Under the pieces are notes generated by a model, which was not told the DNA's origin, made no database searches, and worked only from the letters and a program-made list of their open reading frames with translations. From Nanobdellota archaeon (GTDB taxonomy: Archaea; Nanobdellota; Nanobdellia; Pacearchaeales; GW2011-AR1), in contig JAKLIN010000005.1 in NCBI GenBank assembly GCA_022709585.1, forward strand, positions 1 to 26,497: a stretch of DNA of 26,497 nt. Direction: 5' to 3'. The translations under genes and the position numbers were made by a program. The first letter of the stretch is position 1. Each line of letters opens with the position of its first letter. Of this stretch, positions 15,890 to 24,013 are shown in pieces.

Positions 15890-16408
15890 TTACATCTTAA
15901 TCCAAGAGCTTTCGTAATAAGTGACATCTTGCTCTTCATCAACAACTGCAATCAATAATTTCTTTTTTGTGGAATGTGCTGTTCTATTCTTAGAAGAAAA
16001 CTCTTGCCAGCTGAATGATTTTGATTCATTGTCCGCGAAAACAATCCAACTGGAGTGCTTGTTTCCGGGCTTAGAGCCTTTTTCATAAACTCTGAAATCT
16101 GCTCCGAACTTAAGAGCTGTTTTTACGACATAGCCTTTGTTTCTTAAATCTCTAAAAACAGGATATTTTACATTTATTCTTCTGTCAATTTTTTTGAACT
16201 TGCTGAAAAGCTCGTCTTTCAAAACCGGTTTATTTTTCCAAAGAATTTGCATCTTTTGTTTTTCCACTAAAAAAAGAGCTTCAGCTAAAGAGTAAACAAT
16301 CTTTCCATCTGATTTTTCTCCAAAATTGCTTTTTTCGTAAAGAGTGTAAGCTTCATGCGAAGTACTGAAAACGCTGTCTCCAGAAAAATGTGCTTGAATT
16401 TTATCCAT
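15890..16408 (-). CDS. endA: tRNA-splicing endonuclease EndA
   Basis: 172 residues, the size of homotetrameric (alpha4) archaeal enzymes such as the Methanocaldococcus jannaschii one. It cuts introns from pre-tRNA at bulge-helix-bulge structures. The catalytic triad is visible at the expected spacing: Y108 in FGADFRVYEKG, H118 in GNKHSSWIVF, and K149 in AHSTKKKLLIAVV. The N-terminal part (1-75) is the noncatalytic domain. None of the four tRNAs in this window has an intron, so its substrates are elsewhere. It is divergent from LeuRS with 94 bases between the starts; the TATA-like box TATTTAAAAATAT near 16427-16440 fits a leaderless transcript. Confidence 0.93.
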   Translation of the reverse strand: MDKIQAHFSGDSVFSTSHEAYTLYEKSNFGEKSDGKIVYSLAEALFLVEKQKMQILWKNKPVLKDELFSKFKKIDRRINVKYPVFRDLRNKGYVVKTALKFGADFRVYEKGSKPGNKHSSWIVFADNESKSFSWQEFSSKNRTAHSTKKKLLIAVVDEEQDVTYYESSWIKM

Positions 16409-16502
16409 ATTATGTTCAGTTTTTTATATTATTTAAAAATATGTTTTAGAACTGTTTTTCAGCTGTAGAAATGTTTTAAAGTATGAATGTAGATAATAAA
16501 TC

Positions 16503-19022
16503 ATGAAAAAGTCAGAGAAGCAAGAAAAACCAGAGAATGCAAAAAAATCTGAGAATTCGGAAAATCAGGAACTTGATTTTGCTAAGATTGAAAAAAAATG
16601 GCAAGATAAATGGGAGAAATTTCAGACTTTCAAAGTAGAAGAGAGCTCTAAAAAAAAGAAATATTATGTCTTAGAAATGTACCCTTATCCTTCTGCTAGC
16701 TTTTTGCATATGGGGCATGTTAGAAATTACACTATTGGAGACACTTATGCTAGATTCAAAAGAATGAATGGTTTTAATGTCCTTTACCCTATGGGATATG
16801 ATTCTTTCGGGCTTCCTGCAGAAACAGCTTCTAAAAAAGAAGGAATTCATCCAAAAAAATATGCAGAATCTTCTATTAAAAAAATTAGTGAGTACTTTAA
16901 GGCATTAGGAACCAGTTATGATTGGTCAAGAACCTTGGCAAGTCACGAACCAGAATATTATAAATGGAATCAATACTTCTTTTTGAAATTATTTGAAAAA
17001 GGATTAGCTTACAGAAAAAAAGCTCCAATTAACTGGTGCGAGAATTGTGCATCTGTTTTAGCAAATGAAGAAGCTGAAGGCGGAGAATGTTGGCGTTGTG
17101 GGAAAGAAGTTGTAAAAAAAGATTTAGAGCAATGGTTTTTCAAAATCACAGATTATGCAGACAGGCTTTTAGAAGATTTGGAAAAAATTGATTGGCCAGA
17201 TAAAATCAAAACAATGCAAAGAAACTGGATTGGGAAATCTCACGGAACAGAAATTTTATTTGAAATCAATAAAGAAAAATGGCCGGTTTTCACAACTCGC
17301 CCAGACACTGTTTTTGGAGTTACTTTTATGGTTATTTCTTCTCAGCATCCAAGATTATTGGAGATTACAACAAAAGATCAGAAAAAAGAAATTGAAAAAT
17401 TAATTGAAAAAAGCAAGAAAGCAAAAACTTCTGAAGAGATGGAAAAACTTGAGAAAGTCGGAGTATTCACCGGGAGTTATGCGGTTCATCCTATTACTGG
17501 AGAAAAGGTTCCTGTTTGGGCTGGAAATTTTGTTTTAGCAGATTATGGTTCTGGAATGGTAATGGCTGTCCCTGCTCACGATGCGCGGGATTTTGATTTT
17601 GCAAAAAAATACAAGCTTCCAATTAAATTTGTAATTGAAGGCAAAACAAAAAGCAAAGAATCAGAGCCTTATTTAGAAAAAGGCAAGCTAATTAACTCCA
17701 AAGAATTTAATGGAATTGATAATGAACAAGCTAAGCAAGAAATAACCGAATTCTTGAGTAAAAAGAAACTTGGAAAAAAAGTTGTAAATTACAAAATTCG
17801 TGACTGGTTGATTTCTAGACAAAGATATTGGGGAACACCTATCCCAATGGTTTATTGTGACAAGTGCGGAATTGTCCCTGTTCCAGAAAAAGACTTGCCT
17901 GTTTTGTTGCCTGAAAAAGTTGATTTCAAATCTTCAAATCCTTTGACAACATCTAAAGAATTTATTGAAGTGAAATGCCCTAAATGCAAGTCTAAAGCAA
18001 GAAGAGAAACAGATACAATGGGAGGATTTGTTGATTCTTCCTGGTATTTCTTAAGATATTGTGATAATAAAAACAAGGATAAACCATTTGATAAAAAGAG
18101 AGTGGACTACTGGATGCCTGTTGACCAATATATCGGAGGAGCAGAGCATGCAGTTATGCATTTGTTGTATGCAAGATTTTTTGTGAAAGTTTTGAAAGAT
18201 TTAGGATATGTTAACTTTGATGAGCCTTTCTCTAAACTCTTCAATCAAGGAATTGTTTACAAAGATGGAGCAAAGATGTCTAAAAGTAAAGGAAATGTAG
18301 TTTATCAAACAGAAATTTCCGAGAAATATGGGATTGACACAGCAAGATTATTCTTGATGTTTGTTTCTTCTCCAGACAAACAAATGGAATGGAGCGATAG
18401 CGGTGTTGAAGGTTCTTACAGAATCATTAACAGAATCATCAAGCTTTCTCAGAAAATAAAGAAATGCAAGCAAGACGCAAAAACAGAAAGCAAGTTTAAT
18501 TTGAATTTAAAGAAAATAATTGAATTCATTGAAAGCTTTGATTACCCTAAGGCAATAATCTCTTCTACAAATTATTTAGAACATTTGGAAAGTTTAGAAG
18601 AAGTTCCTAAAGAATCTTATGAAAATCTTTTAAAGATTTTTTCTCCTTTCTGTCCTCATGTGACTGAAGAGCTTTGGGAGAGAATAGGGAACAAATCTTT
18701 CTTAAGTTTAGAGCAATGGCCTGCAGTGGATGAATCCAAAATTAATGAAAACTTTGAAAAGCAAGAGCAGGCGATTGAAAAAATCATTTCAGATATAAAT
18801 CAAGTTGTTAAGATTGTTTCAGACAAGGGAAACTCTGCAAGTAAGGCTTACCTTTATGTAATGCCCAATGAAAAAGATTGGATTTCCAAAGAAACAGAAT
18901 TCTTTAAAGAAAAAACAGGATTAGATGTTAAAATTTTCGCGGTTAATGACAAAGACAAGTATGATCCTGAAGAAAAATCCAAGAAAGCTAAGCCAGGAAA
19001 GCCTGGAATTTATCTTGAGTAA
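16503..19022 (+). CDS. leuS: Leucyl-tRNA synthetase, bacterial type
   Basis: 839 residues, class I, charging tRNA-Leu. HMGH at 69-72 and KMSKS at 591-595 bind ATP. The form is bacterial: EMYPYPSASFLHMGHVRNYT, YPMGYDSFGLPAE, a C179/C182/C196/C199 zinc module (WCENC...CWRC) and TMQRNWIGKS. The CP1 editing domain is intact, with the Thr-rich TTRPDT (264-269) and the editing Asp in VPAHDARDFDFA (D363, matching the E. coli site by motif). The leucine-specific region with a second CPKC pair follows, then the anticodon-binding helices and C-terminal domain. The first 22 residues are a Lys/Glu/Asn-rich extension absent from the usual family. An archaeal-type LeuRS would look different around HIGH, so transfer from bacteria is likely. 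TATA-like TGTTTTAAAG lies about 26 bases before the ATG. Confidence 0.96.
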   Translation: MKKSEKQEKPENAKKSENSENQELDFAKIEKKWQDKWEKFQTFKVEESSKKKKYYVLEMYPYPSASFLHMGHVRNYTIGDTYARFKRMNGFNVLYPMGYDSFGLPAETASKKEGIHPKKYAESSIKKISEYFKALGTSYDWSRTLASHEPEYYKWNQYFFLKLFEKGLAYRKKAPINWCENCASVLANEEAEGGECWRCGKEVVKKDLEQWFFKITDYADRLLEDLEKIDWPDKIKTMQRNWIGKSHGTEILFEINKEKWPVFTTRPDTVFGVTFMVISSQHPRLLEITTKDQKKEIEKLIEKSKKAKTSEEMEKLEKVGVFTGSYAVHPITGEKVPVWAGNFVLADYGSGMVMAVPAHDARDFDFAKKYKLPIKFVIEGKTKSKESEPYLEKGKLINSKEFNGIDNEQAKQEITEFLSKKKLGKKVVNYKIRDWLISRQRYWGTPIPMVYCDKCGIVPVPEKDLPVLLPEKVDFKSSNPLTTSKEFIEVKCPKCKSKARRETDTMGGFVDSSWYFLRYCDNKNKDKPFDKKRVDYWMPVDQYIGGAEHAVMHLLYARFFVKVLKDLGYVNFDEPFSKLFNQGIVYKDGAKMSKSKGNVVYQTEISEKYGIDTARLFLMFVSSPDKQMEWSDSGVEGSYRIINRIIKLSQKIKKCKQDAKTESKFNLNLKKIIEFIESFDYPKAIISSTNYLEHLESLEEVPKESYENLLKIFSPFCPHVTEELWERIGNKSFLSLEQWPAVDESKINENFEKQEQAIEKIISDINQVVKIVSDKGNSASKAYLYVMPNEKDWISKETEFFKEKTGLDVKIFAVNDKDKYDPEEKSKKAKPGKPGIYLE

Positions 19023-19079
19023 TTGGATTTCTATTGTGCAACAGGTAGCTTTTTATAATTTCTTTTATTAATCATTTCA

Positions 19080-20150
19080 ATGGCAAAAAGAGAGGAGCAA
19101 GATTTTACTTGCTTAGAAAATACAGACAAAAAAATAGTCTTAGTTTTGTCGATTCTTTCTTTGATATTAATAATCACTCTTTTTTCTTTTTTGTTCCTTT
19201 ACGGTTTAAAAGAAAATGAAAAACTGAATCTGTGCGGAGATGGAACGCCTTACTCTTCTTGTTCAAAAGACAAGCCTTACTATTGCGAATCTGGAAAACT
19301 CGTTGAAAAGTCTTCTTTATGCGGCTGCCCCGATTTCTTGATTTCAAAACAAGAAAAATGCGTTTTACAAGAAAATTCTAGCGCCAAAGAAAATTCTTTT
19401 GAGTATGTTCTTAACGGAGAAGTTAATAGTATTTCTATCCCAGTTTATGAAGACATTTATTCTCATGTAACTGAAATTGACAGATTCATAAGCTATGGCG
19501 AAAATGAAACCCCTTTAAGAAGAGATTTTAAGATTAAGAAAATAAACAATGATCTGCAAAGAGAATTTATTTTGCCTTTAGTTAAGGAAATTCAGAACTC
19601 TGCTCCAACTAAATTAACCCAGGCTAGAATTTCAATAAGCCTTGTTCAGAATATTCCTTGGAAAGTTTCAGAAAAAGATAAACTTTTTTCAGGCAGCAGA
19701 GCTTATTATTCAAGATATCCTTATGAAGTCATTTATGAAAATGAAGGCGTCTGCGGTGAGAAATCTGAATTGCTTGCCCTTATTTTAAAAGAATTAGGAT
19801 ATGAAACCGCAATATTCTATTTTCAACAGGAAAATCATGAATCTTTAGGAATAAAATGCCCTCTTCTAGAAAGTTTCAAATCAACAGGATATTGTTTTGT
19901 AGAAACCAGCGGGCCATCTATAATAAGTGATTCCTCTATAAGCTATGCTGGAGGAATTGTGTTGGATTCAAATCCTGAAGTGATTGAGATATCAGAAGGT
20001 GAATCACTTCCTTTTGGGATATATGAGTATTTTGATAAATTTAAAATGGCATTCACTAGAACGAGCCTTGTACCAGAAAAAATCAGAAATTATATTTTTT
20101 TAAAACTTCAAAAAAAATATGGATTGACTGAAAGTTATTACTTAAGTTAA
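19080..20150 (+). CDS. Membrane-anchored transglutaminase-like protein
   Basis: 356 residues. A single transmembrane helix at about 19-41 anchors it, with the rest probably outside. A Cys-rich segment (about 52-94: CGDG, CSKDKPYYC, CGCPDF, C94) likely holds disulfides. The transglutaminase-like core has the Cys of NEGVCGEKSELLALILKELGY (C225), the His of ENHESLGIKC (H253), and a candidate third acid in CFVETSGP (E275), in the right order for the Cys-His-acid set. Members of this superfamily act as proteases, peptide hydrolases or crosslinkers; the substrate is unknown. The start is supported by TTTTATAATT about 25 bases upstream. It sits alone between LeuRS and the pyruvate kinase homologue on the same strand, each with its own TATA box. 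Confidence 0.8.
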   Translation: MAKREEQDFTCLENTDKKIVLVLSILSLILIITLFSFLFLYGLKENEKLNLCGDGTPYSSCSKDKPYYCESGKLVEKSSLCGCPDFLISKQEKCVLQENSSAKENSFEYVLNGEVNSISIPVYEDIYSHVTEIDRFISYGENETPLRRDFKIKKINNDLQREFILPLVKEIQNSAPTKLTQARISISLVQNIPWKVSEKDKLFSGSRAYYSRYPYEVIYENEGVCGEKSELLALILKELGYETAIFYFQQENHESLGIKCPLLESFKSTGYCFVETSGPSIISDSSISYAGGIVLDSNPEVIEISEGESLPFGIYEYFDKFKMAFTRTSLVPEKIRNYIFLKLQKKYGLTESYYLS

Positions 20151-20193
20151 ACTTGCTAAGAAGGTTTATAATCCTAAATTTCTTTTTATTAAA

Positions 20194-20883
20194 ATGAAGA
20201 AAAAGGTGGAAATTATTGCAACAATCGGCCCTTCTAGTTTTTCTAAAAAAGTTCTTTTAAATCTGGTTAAATCTGGAATGGGCATCGCCAGAATTAATAC
20301 AAAGTACGGCTCAATTAAGGAATACCAGAGAACTTTGAATTATCTTAGAAAAACTCGGTGCAAAATTATGTTTGACATAAAAAATTTAGAAATTTTAGAG
20401 TGGATTAAAACTCAAAAATATGACTATTTGGCTGTTTCGTTTGCAGAATCAAAAAAACAAATTCAAAAAATAAGAGAAATTGTTGGAAAGAAGATTAAGA
20501 TTATCTCTAAGATTGAAAGCGAAAAAGGACTTGAAAACTTAGATGAGTTAATCTCTGAGAGCGATGGAATAATGGTTGCGAGAGGAGACTTGGGAAAAAG
20601 TATCCGAATGGAAAAGGTTCCAATAACTCAAAAGATAATTATTCGAAAATGCAATAACAAAGGAAAAATGGTTATTACGGCAACAGAAATGCTGCTTTCC
20701 ATGGTTAATTCTAAATCTCCAGGAAAAGCAGAAGTTAGCGATATTGCTAATGCGGTTTTAGATGGTTCAGACGCTTTAATGCTTTCTGAAGAAACAACAA
20801 TCGGCAAATATCCTGCGTTAGCCTTAAAGACAATGCATACAATAATCAACGAAACAGAGAAAATGAGATGGCTTTTACATTAA
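20194..20883 (+). CDS. Domain-reduced pyruvate kinase homologue
   Basis: 229 residues against about 470 for pyruvate kinase. Family motifs: ATIGPSS (10-15), ARIN (R33, N35), ISKIE (K106, E108), SDGIMVARGDLG (D132), TATEMLLSM (T163) and AEVSDIANAVLDGSDALMLSEET. Missing: the whole lid (B) domain, which would sit between FDIKNLEI and KYDYLAVSF; the C-terminal allosteric domain; and parts of the active site. The usual RINFSHG is RINTKYG, LDTKGPEIR is FDIKNLEI, and the Gln of ATQM is Glu. The barrel itself is complete and collinear with no frameshift, and it has its own TATA box (GTTTATAATC, about 27 bases before the ATG). It is therefore a compact stand-alone gene rather than decay. Catalysis of the pyruvate kinase reaction is doubtful; it may be a repurposed barrel or a regulatory paralogue. 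Confidence 0.8.
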   Translation: MKKKVEIIATIGPSSFSKKVLLNLVKSGMGIARINTKYGSIKEYQRTLNYLRKTRCKIMFDIKNLEILEWIKTQKYDYLAVSFAESKKQIQKIREIVGKKIKIISKIESEKGLENLDELISESDGIMVARGDLGKSIRMEKVPITQKIIIRKCNNKGKMVITATEMLLSMVNSKSPGKAEVSDIANAVLDGSDALMLSEETTIGKYPALALKTMHTIINETEKMRWLLH

Positions 20884-20916
20884 ACTTTTTGTTTAATTTA
20901 TTTTTTGTTTTATTCT

Positions 20917-21750
20917 TTACCTGAAGCTTTTGCTAATTTTTTGTGTCCAGAAAGAAGGGAGAGAATTTGTAACAAATCCCCTAAATTCTTCAGAATAAAT
21001 GTACGTCAACCCTTTTTTATCTCTGAGATTTCTAAAATCTTCGCTGGTGGATTCATAAATCTCTTTTATCTTTTTTCTTTCAAAATCTTTTTGCAATAAT
21101 GAAGATGGCTTAAGAGCGATGTAATCTGCTTGTCTTATTGCATTAACTTCAAGATTTGAAGAGTTCTGCGAGATGAAGAGTATGCTTATTCCCTTGTGTC
21201 TTGCAATGAGAATCAATTCACTAAGAATTTTGTTAGCGTTAGTCATAGCTCTTCTGGAACTGAACAGAATTCCTCCTTCGTCTATCAAAACCAAAGAATC
21301 ATTTTCTATTTCTGATACATTTTCGACTACTTTAATCCAAGAGGGCATCTCTTTCTCATCAAAGCCCATCGCATAGCACCTCTTTTTCTTTTTTGAATAA
21401 ATGTTCTCTAATGTTTTCAATCCAAACGCAGTCTTGCCTGTTCCTCTGGCTCCTAAAATAAGCCCAATTGTGCTTTCTGCATCTTGAACTTTTCCTTCCC
21501 AAGCATCAAAATTTCCAGAAATTGTTTTGATTAAATTAAACTGAGAATAATTTGCGCACATCTTTTTTCTTTTTATCCTGGTTTGAGTTTTGTTTGTTTG
21601 TTTTTTTATTTTTTTCACTAGCCAGATGATCCCCAAAGCGATAAAGTAAGGAATCCTAATAAAGAACCATAGAATTGAGAAAATTCCTTTGAAAAGATTA
21701 CTTAGCTCTCTTTTCAAAGAACTCTTATTTTTCTCTTTTTTATTTTTCAT
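20917..21750 (-). CDS. Membrane-anchored P-loop ATPase, Zot-like
   Basis: 277 residues from ATG at 21750. An upstream in-frame TTG at 21765 is disfavoured, because the TATA box AATATAAAA (21771-21779, minus strand) is centred 25 bases from the ATG. A basic N-terminus precedes one or two hydrophobic helices (about residues 23-46), then a basic linker, then the ATPase. Walker A is GARGTGKT (about 100-107), Walker B is LVLIDEGG (about 153-160), and ARHKGISILFISQNSSNLEVNAIRQAD follows as in Zot/HerA-FtsK relatives, where a His-containing helix precedes a strand ending in Gln. Zot-family ATPases of filamentous phages act in virion assembly at the membrane. Here the anchor is N-terminal and no capsid genes are nearby. 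The target is unknown; it could be DNA or a surface filament. It is convergent with the pyruvate kinase homologue. Confidence 0.75.
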   Translation of the reverse strand: MKNKKEKNKSSLKRELSNLFKGIFSILWFFIRIPYFIALGIIWLVKKIKKQTNKTQTRIKRKKMCANYSQFNLIKTISGNFDAWEGKVQDAESTIGLILGARGTGKTAFGLKTLENIYSKKKKRCYAMGFDEKEMPSWIKVVENVSEIENDSLVLIDEGGILFSSRRAMTNANKILSELILIARHKGISILFISQNSSNLEVNAIRQADYIALKPSSLLQKDFERKKIKEIYESTSEDFRNLRDKKGLTYIYSEEFRGFVTNSLPSFWTQKISKSFR

Positions 21751-21770
21751 ATCTCTTGCAAGCAAATCTA

Positions 21771-21779
21771 TTTTATATT
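21771..21779 (-). promoter_or_regulatory. TATA box of the Zot-like ATPase, fixes its start
   Basis: AATATAAAA on the minus strand is centred 25 bases before the ATG at 21750 and only about 10 before the upstream TTG at 21765. A transcript starting at the normal distance would not contain the TTG. Confidence 0.55.
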
Positions 21780-21827
21780 TTTATCTTTTAAGGAAAATTT
21801 AAAAATTAGATTGTTCTTAACTGATTT

Positions 21828-22163
21828 ATGAGAGGATTAGACCCTTCAAAGAAAAGAGTTTTGAATTATCAAGAAAGAACGCGGATTGAGCAAGGATTTA
21901 AAGACTGGAGAGATAGGCCTAGTCGCATTTTTAAAGAAGTCTTGACAGAATACGGATTGAGCTGTGAACAAGCTTCTAGAAGATCTCACTATCATATTAG
22001 ATTTCCAGGGATAAGTGAATTTATTACCGTAAGTTTTACTCCGAGTGACGGGGCAAGATTCGCTCAAAATTCCGCGCACACCTGTATTAATTACATTGAA
22101 AGGCATTACCCGGGAAAAAATAACTCTCCTGAAAAAGATAATAAAAAAGCAGTAAAAAAATAA
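21828..22163 (+). CDS. Small unknown protein, possibly HicA-like fold
   Basis: 111 residues, basic, with no membrane segment or signal. Predicted order is long helix (about 15-48), strand with SHYHIRFPG (about 57-65), strand EFITVSFT (about 68-75), helix AQNSAHTCINYIERHY (about 83-98), then a Lys/Asn/Glu-rich tail. This helix-strand-strand-helix order with a Ser-His before the strand recalls HicA-type or double-stranded-RNA-binding folds, but I see no hicB partner and the match is weak. It is divergent from the Zot-like ATPase (77 bases between starts) and ends 3 bases from the convergent AlaRS stop. A TATA-like AATTTAAAAATT lies about 27 bases upstream of the ATG. Function not recognised. 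Confidence 0.65.
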   Translation: MRGLDPSKKRVLNYQERTRIEQGFKDWRDRPSRIFKEVLTEYGLSCEQASRRSHYHIRFPGISEFITVSFTPSDGARFAQNSAHTCINYIERHYPGKNNSPEKDNKKAVKK

Positions 22164-22166
22164 ATG

Positions 22167-23957
22167 TTAGCCTTCAATTACCGCTTTTATTCTTCTTATT
22201 CCTGCAGCACTGGATTCTTCTTTGATAATCTTGAATTTTCCAATCTCTTTAGTGTTGGAAACATGGGGGCCTGTGCAAATCTCTTTGCTAAACCAACCTT
22301 TTTTAGAACTGTCTTTAATTGTGTAAACTGAAACAATTTCAGGGTACTTAGTTTCAAATTCTGCTTGAGCTCCAGATTCAATGGCTTTTTTAAGAGGCAT
22401 TTCTTCTTTGATTACGCTTAAAGACTGCTTTATTTTTTCATTCACTAAATCTTCAACTTGTTTAACTTCCTGTTCTGTTAATTTTCTTGGAAAACTAAAA
22501 TCGAATCTTAATCTTTCTTCAGTTATGTTAGAACCTTTTTGAGCAACATTTTCATCTTTAAGGATTTGTCTTAAAGCTTCATTTAAAATGTGAGTAGATG
22601 TATGGAACTTTTTTGTCTTTTCAGAATTATCAGCTAATCCAGATTTGAATTTTCCTTCTGTAGCGGTTCTTGAAAGTTCTTGATGTACTGTCTGCTCTTT
22701 TTCAAACTCTTTTTTTATTTTGCTTTCATTATATTTTACACCCTTTTCGTTGAGCATTTCGAAAGTCATTTCCAAAGGGAATCCATAAGATTGGAAGAGC
22801 AAAAAAGCGTCCACCCCTTGGATTTCTTTTTTTTCGCTTAGAATTTTTTCAAAAATTTTAATTCCTTTCGTGATTGTTTCATTGAATTTTTCTTCTTCTT
22901 TCCTTAACTCTTCTAGAATCTTTGTTTTGTTTTGTTTTAATTGTTCATAGTCATTGTAAATCACGAAAACGCTTTCAGCAACATTAGAAATAAAATTTTC
23001 AATTCCTAACATCTTTCCATGCCTTATCGCCCTTCTAATCAACCTTCTCAAAACATATCCCTGCTCCGTATTAGATGGAATTACTTTGTCCCCTAAAATA
23101 AAAACCGAAGCTTTAATGTGGTCTACAATTATTCTCATCGATTTTTTTGTGCTTTCATTGGATTTCAAATAATCTTTTTTAGAAACTTTTTCTACTTCTT
23201 GAATTATCGGTTTCCACATATCTGCTAAATAATTATCCTCTAATTTGTTTAATACTGCAGTTGTTCTTTCCACCCCCATGCCTGTGTCTATATTTTTTTG
23301 TTTGGATTCATGGTATTTCCCTTGAGAATCCTGAACATATTGCATTAAAACATTATTCCAAATTTCGACCCAGGTTTTATCCTCCGGATTGAACTTTTCT
23401 GGAGCAGAGTTTTTGTTGTCTTTCCAATAAAATATTTCCGTGTCTGGGCCGCATGGCCCTGTTTTTCCCGCTGGCCCCCACCAATTATTTTCTTTTCCCA
23501 AAAAAGCAATTCTTGGTTTTTTTATTCCTAAAAATTCCCATTTTTTTGCAGACTCATTGTCTCGAGGAATATCTTTATCCCCAATAAAAACGGTTACAGC
23601 TAATCTTTCTTTTGGAATTTTTAATACTTCAGTTAAGAACTTGAAACTGTATTCGATAGCTTCTTCTTTGAAATAATCACCTAAACTCCAATTTCCAAGC
23701 ATTTCAAAAAAAGTGTGATGAGTCGTGTCTCCAACTTCATCAATATCCTGAGTTCTGATGCATCTTTGGATACTTGTAAGTTTTTTCCCTAAAGGATGCT
23801 TTTCTCCAAGAAGATATGGGACAAGAGGATGCATTCCTGCAGTAGTAAAAAGAACAGTAGGGTCATTTTTTGGAACAAGGCTTTCATTAGGAATTATCTT
23901 ATGCCCCTGAGATTTAAAAAATTCTAAATAATTCTGAATAAGCTGCTTTCTGTTCAT
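22167..23957 (-). CDS. alaS: Alanyl-tRNA synthetase, short form without C-Ala domain
   Basis: 596 residues, where archaeal and most bacterial enzymes are about 870-920. It charges tRNA-Ala. The class II catalytic domain is intact (LVPKNDPTVLFTTAGMHPL, HHTFFEMLGNWSLGDYFK at 80-97, TGMGVERT at 225-232), as are the tRNA-recognition helices (YVLRRLIRRAIRHGK at 301-315) and the editing domain with its metal set H452, H456, C561 and H565 (HTSTHILNE; CTGPHVSN). The protein stops just after the editing domain (ESSAAGIRRIKAVIEG), so the C-Ala domain that helps bind tRNA and dimerise is absent. The wording (PLVPYLLGEKHPLGK, GDTTHHTFFEMLGNWSLGDYF) is what I recall from CPR bacteria rather than archaea. 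TATA-like ATTAAAAGAT lies about 26 bases before the ATG. It lies downstream of the coiled-coil pair. Confidence 0.95.
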   Translation of the reverse strand: MNRKQLIQNYLEFFKSQGHKIIPNESLVPKNDPTVLFTTAGMHPLVPYLLGEKHPLGKKLTSIQRCIRTQDIDEVGDTTHHTFFEMLGNWSLGDYFKEEAIEYSFKFLTEVLKIPKERLAVTVFIGDKDIPRDNESAKKWEFLGIKKPRIAFLGKENNWWGPAGKTGPCGPDTEIFYWKDNKNSAPEKFNPEDKTWVEIWNNVLMQYVQDSQGKYHESKQKNIDTGMGVERTTAVLNKLEDNYLADMWKPIIQEVEKVSKKDYLKSNESTKKSMRIIVDHIKASVFILGDKVIPSNTEQGYVLRRLIRRAIRHGKMLGIENFISNVAESVFVIYNDYEQLKQNKTKILEELRKEEEKFNETITKGIKIFEKILSEKKEIQGVDAFLLFQSYGFPLEMTFEMLNEKGVKYNESKIKKEFEKEQTVHQELSRTATEGKFKSGLADNSEKTKKFHTSTHILNEALRQILKDENVAQKGSNITEERLRFDFSFPRKLTEQEVKQVEDLVNEKIKQSLSVIKEEMPLKKAIESGAQAEFETKYPEIVSVYTIKDSSKKGWFSKEICTGPHVSNTKEIGKFKIIKEESSAAGIRRIKAVIEG

Positions 23958-24013
23958 GTGTATACATTAGAAATCTATCTTTTAATTATTTTGGTTTGCC
24001 CAAGCAAGTTTTT

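Noticed and set aside
21751..21765. TTG start for the Zot-like ATPase
   Set aside because: Only about 10 bases separate it from the TATA box centre; the ATG at 21750 fits the spacing.
21828..22163. HicA toxin of a toxin-antitoxin pair
   Set aside because: The fold hint is weak and no hicB-like partner lies next to it; kept as unknown.
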